From an uncultured Clostridia bacterium (GTDB lineage: Bacteria > Bacillota > Clostridia > Oscillospirales > Oscillospiraceae), in contig CAMVOG010000151.1 of assembly GCA_947169005.1 (NCBI GenBank), forward strand, positions 1 through 5,947: DNA of 5,947 nucleotides. Direction: 5' to 3'. Below, one piece after another: positions 5,393 through 5,947 of this stretch. The notes under the pieces are model-generated. The model did no database searches. It had not been told where the DNA came from and was given only the letters and a program-made list of their open reading frames with translations. Each line of letters begins with the position of its first letter. Position 1 is the first letter of the stretch. Position numbers and translations under genes: made by a program.

Positions 5393-5947
5393 TCAGGTCG
5401 CGGAGGGCTTGCCGCCCTGCTCTGCCCAATACGCGTCCACGATAGTCTCGATCTCGTCCGCGATGTAACGATCACAGGCGGGGAAGCCGCCGAAATGACG
5501 GTGCAGCGCGATACATTTCACGCAGTTGCCGTGATACCAGCAGTCGCTGTTCTGGCAGCGGCAGGCCTGGTTCTTCTTGTCCTGCGAGATCTTCTTCCAC
5601 TTGTTGGCGACCTCGACGCCCCTGTCCACGCCGTCCTGCTTGGCCTGCTGGAACAGCCTGGCGCGGGAGCCGTCCGGATCATGGGGATCGATGATGGAGG
5701 CGTCGTTGCCGTCGGACTGGATCTTATAGTGCATATTGTAGCGGCGATCCTGGGGCACGCCCTCCTGCATCTTTTCGTCGAACTGACGCAGGCAGTCCGG
5801 GAAGCCGTCATAGAAGCGGTGCAGGGTCACGCACTGGGTGCAGTTATGGTTGTTGCGGCAGCCGGTGCGTGGGCAGGTGCAGTACAGCTCGTTGGGATCG
5901 CCCACGATCTTGTCCCACTCCTTGCGCTGCTGGAGCTTCTGCTCTTC
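5393..5947 (-). CDS. Cys-rich protein with a duplicated metal-binding-like module (start outside window)
   Basis: I do not recognise a named family with confidence; the module resembles short Cys-rich clostridial domains of the CPCxxxxCxxxGxCCxCxxxHR...PxC kind (DUF6485-like). Numbering from the GTG at 5905, copy 1 has C9, C11, C16, C22, C25, H29, C38 and copy 2 has C115, C117, C122, C128, C131, H135, C144: the same spacing, C-x-C-x4-C-x5-C-x2-C-x3-H-x8-C, each ending in GFPxC. This suggests zinc or iron-sulfur binding. Between them is a Cys-free stretch with DASIIDPHDPDGS (68-80). No signal peptide or membrane segment is visible, so it is probably cytosolic. The frame stays open to the right edge (upstream codons read EEQKLQQRKEWDKI); the WxKI there matches WKKI before copy 2, so the GTG is probably internal and the gene is truncated, although AAGGAG lies 12 bases before that GTG. 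Function unknown. Confidence 0.8.
   Translation of the reverse strand, partial: EEQKLQQRKEWDKIVGDPNELYCTCPRTGCRNNHNCTQCVTLHRFYDGFPDCLRQFDEKMQEGVPQDRRYNMHYKIQSDGNDASIIDPHDPDGSRARLFQQAKQDGVDRGVEVANKWKKISQDKKNQACRCQNSDCWYHGNCVKCIALHRHFGGFPACDRYIADEIETIVDAYWAEQGGKPSAT
5474..5599 (-). repeat. Protein-level repeat copy 2 of the Cys/His module
   Basis: This 42-codon unit runs from the Trp of WKKI to the Cys of GFPAC, displaced 106 codons from copy 1. It carries YHGNCVKCIALHR, closer to the common form of this kind of domain (HGxCxxC) than copy 1. The divergence between the copies indicates an old duplication, not a recent one. Confidence 0.75.
5792..5917 (-). repeat. Protein-level repeat copy 1 of the Cys/His module
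   Basis: This 42-codon unit runs from the Trp of WDKI to the Cys of GFPDC. It matches the copy at 5474-5599 at 17 of 42 positions by hand alignment without gaps, including all six Cys, the His, the Trp, and the LHR and GFP motifs. It contains the candidate GTG start inside the repeat. Confidence 0.75.

Overview
The window is a GC-rich bacterial segment with a typical low-copy chromosomal layout. The best guess is a GC-rich member of the Clostridia, of the gut Oscillospirales or Lachnospirales type. The grounds are consensus sigma-A promoters, strong AAGGAGG ribosome binding sites, intrinsic terminators, and a gene mix (YitT family, a URO-D-like protein beside a major facilitator, a Cys-rich small domain protein) common in that group. 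This assignment is an inference from content, not a database result.

Layout: three genes run rightward and three run leftward, converging at a terminator near 2800. On the + strand are the C-terminal part of the helicase recG (1-1274, cut by the left edge), a YitT-family membrane protein (1404-2312), and a small EVE/PUA-like protein (2386-2775). The last two each have their own well-formed promoter (TTGCAT or TTGCGT, 17-base spacer, TATAAT). On the - strand, read from right to left, are a Cys-rich protein with a duplicated metal-binding-like module (5393-5947, cut by the right edge), a DHA2-type major facilitator with a TTG start (5273-3816), and a uroporphyrinogen-decarboxylase-like protein (3813-2827) whose start lies two bases beyond the transporter's stop codon.

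How the genes may work together: the transporter and the URO-D-like gene look like one translationally coupled unit, perhaps uptake or export paired with methyl-group or tetrapyrrole-like chemistry, but no corrinoid protein or other partner is visible here. recG, the YitT gene and the EVE-like gene look like independent neighbours.

The most unusual structure is the leader of the YitT gene. Three tandem dyads, one of which overlaps the -10 box, form a compact operator-like array, and two of them together make a perfect 17-bp hairpin that lacks a terminator's T tract. The second notable point is the duplicated Cys/His module with identical spacing in both copies. I found no CRISPR array, RNA gene, insertion sequence, prophage or recognisable defence locus.
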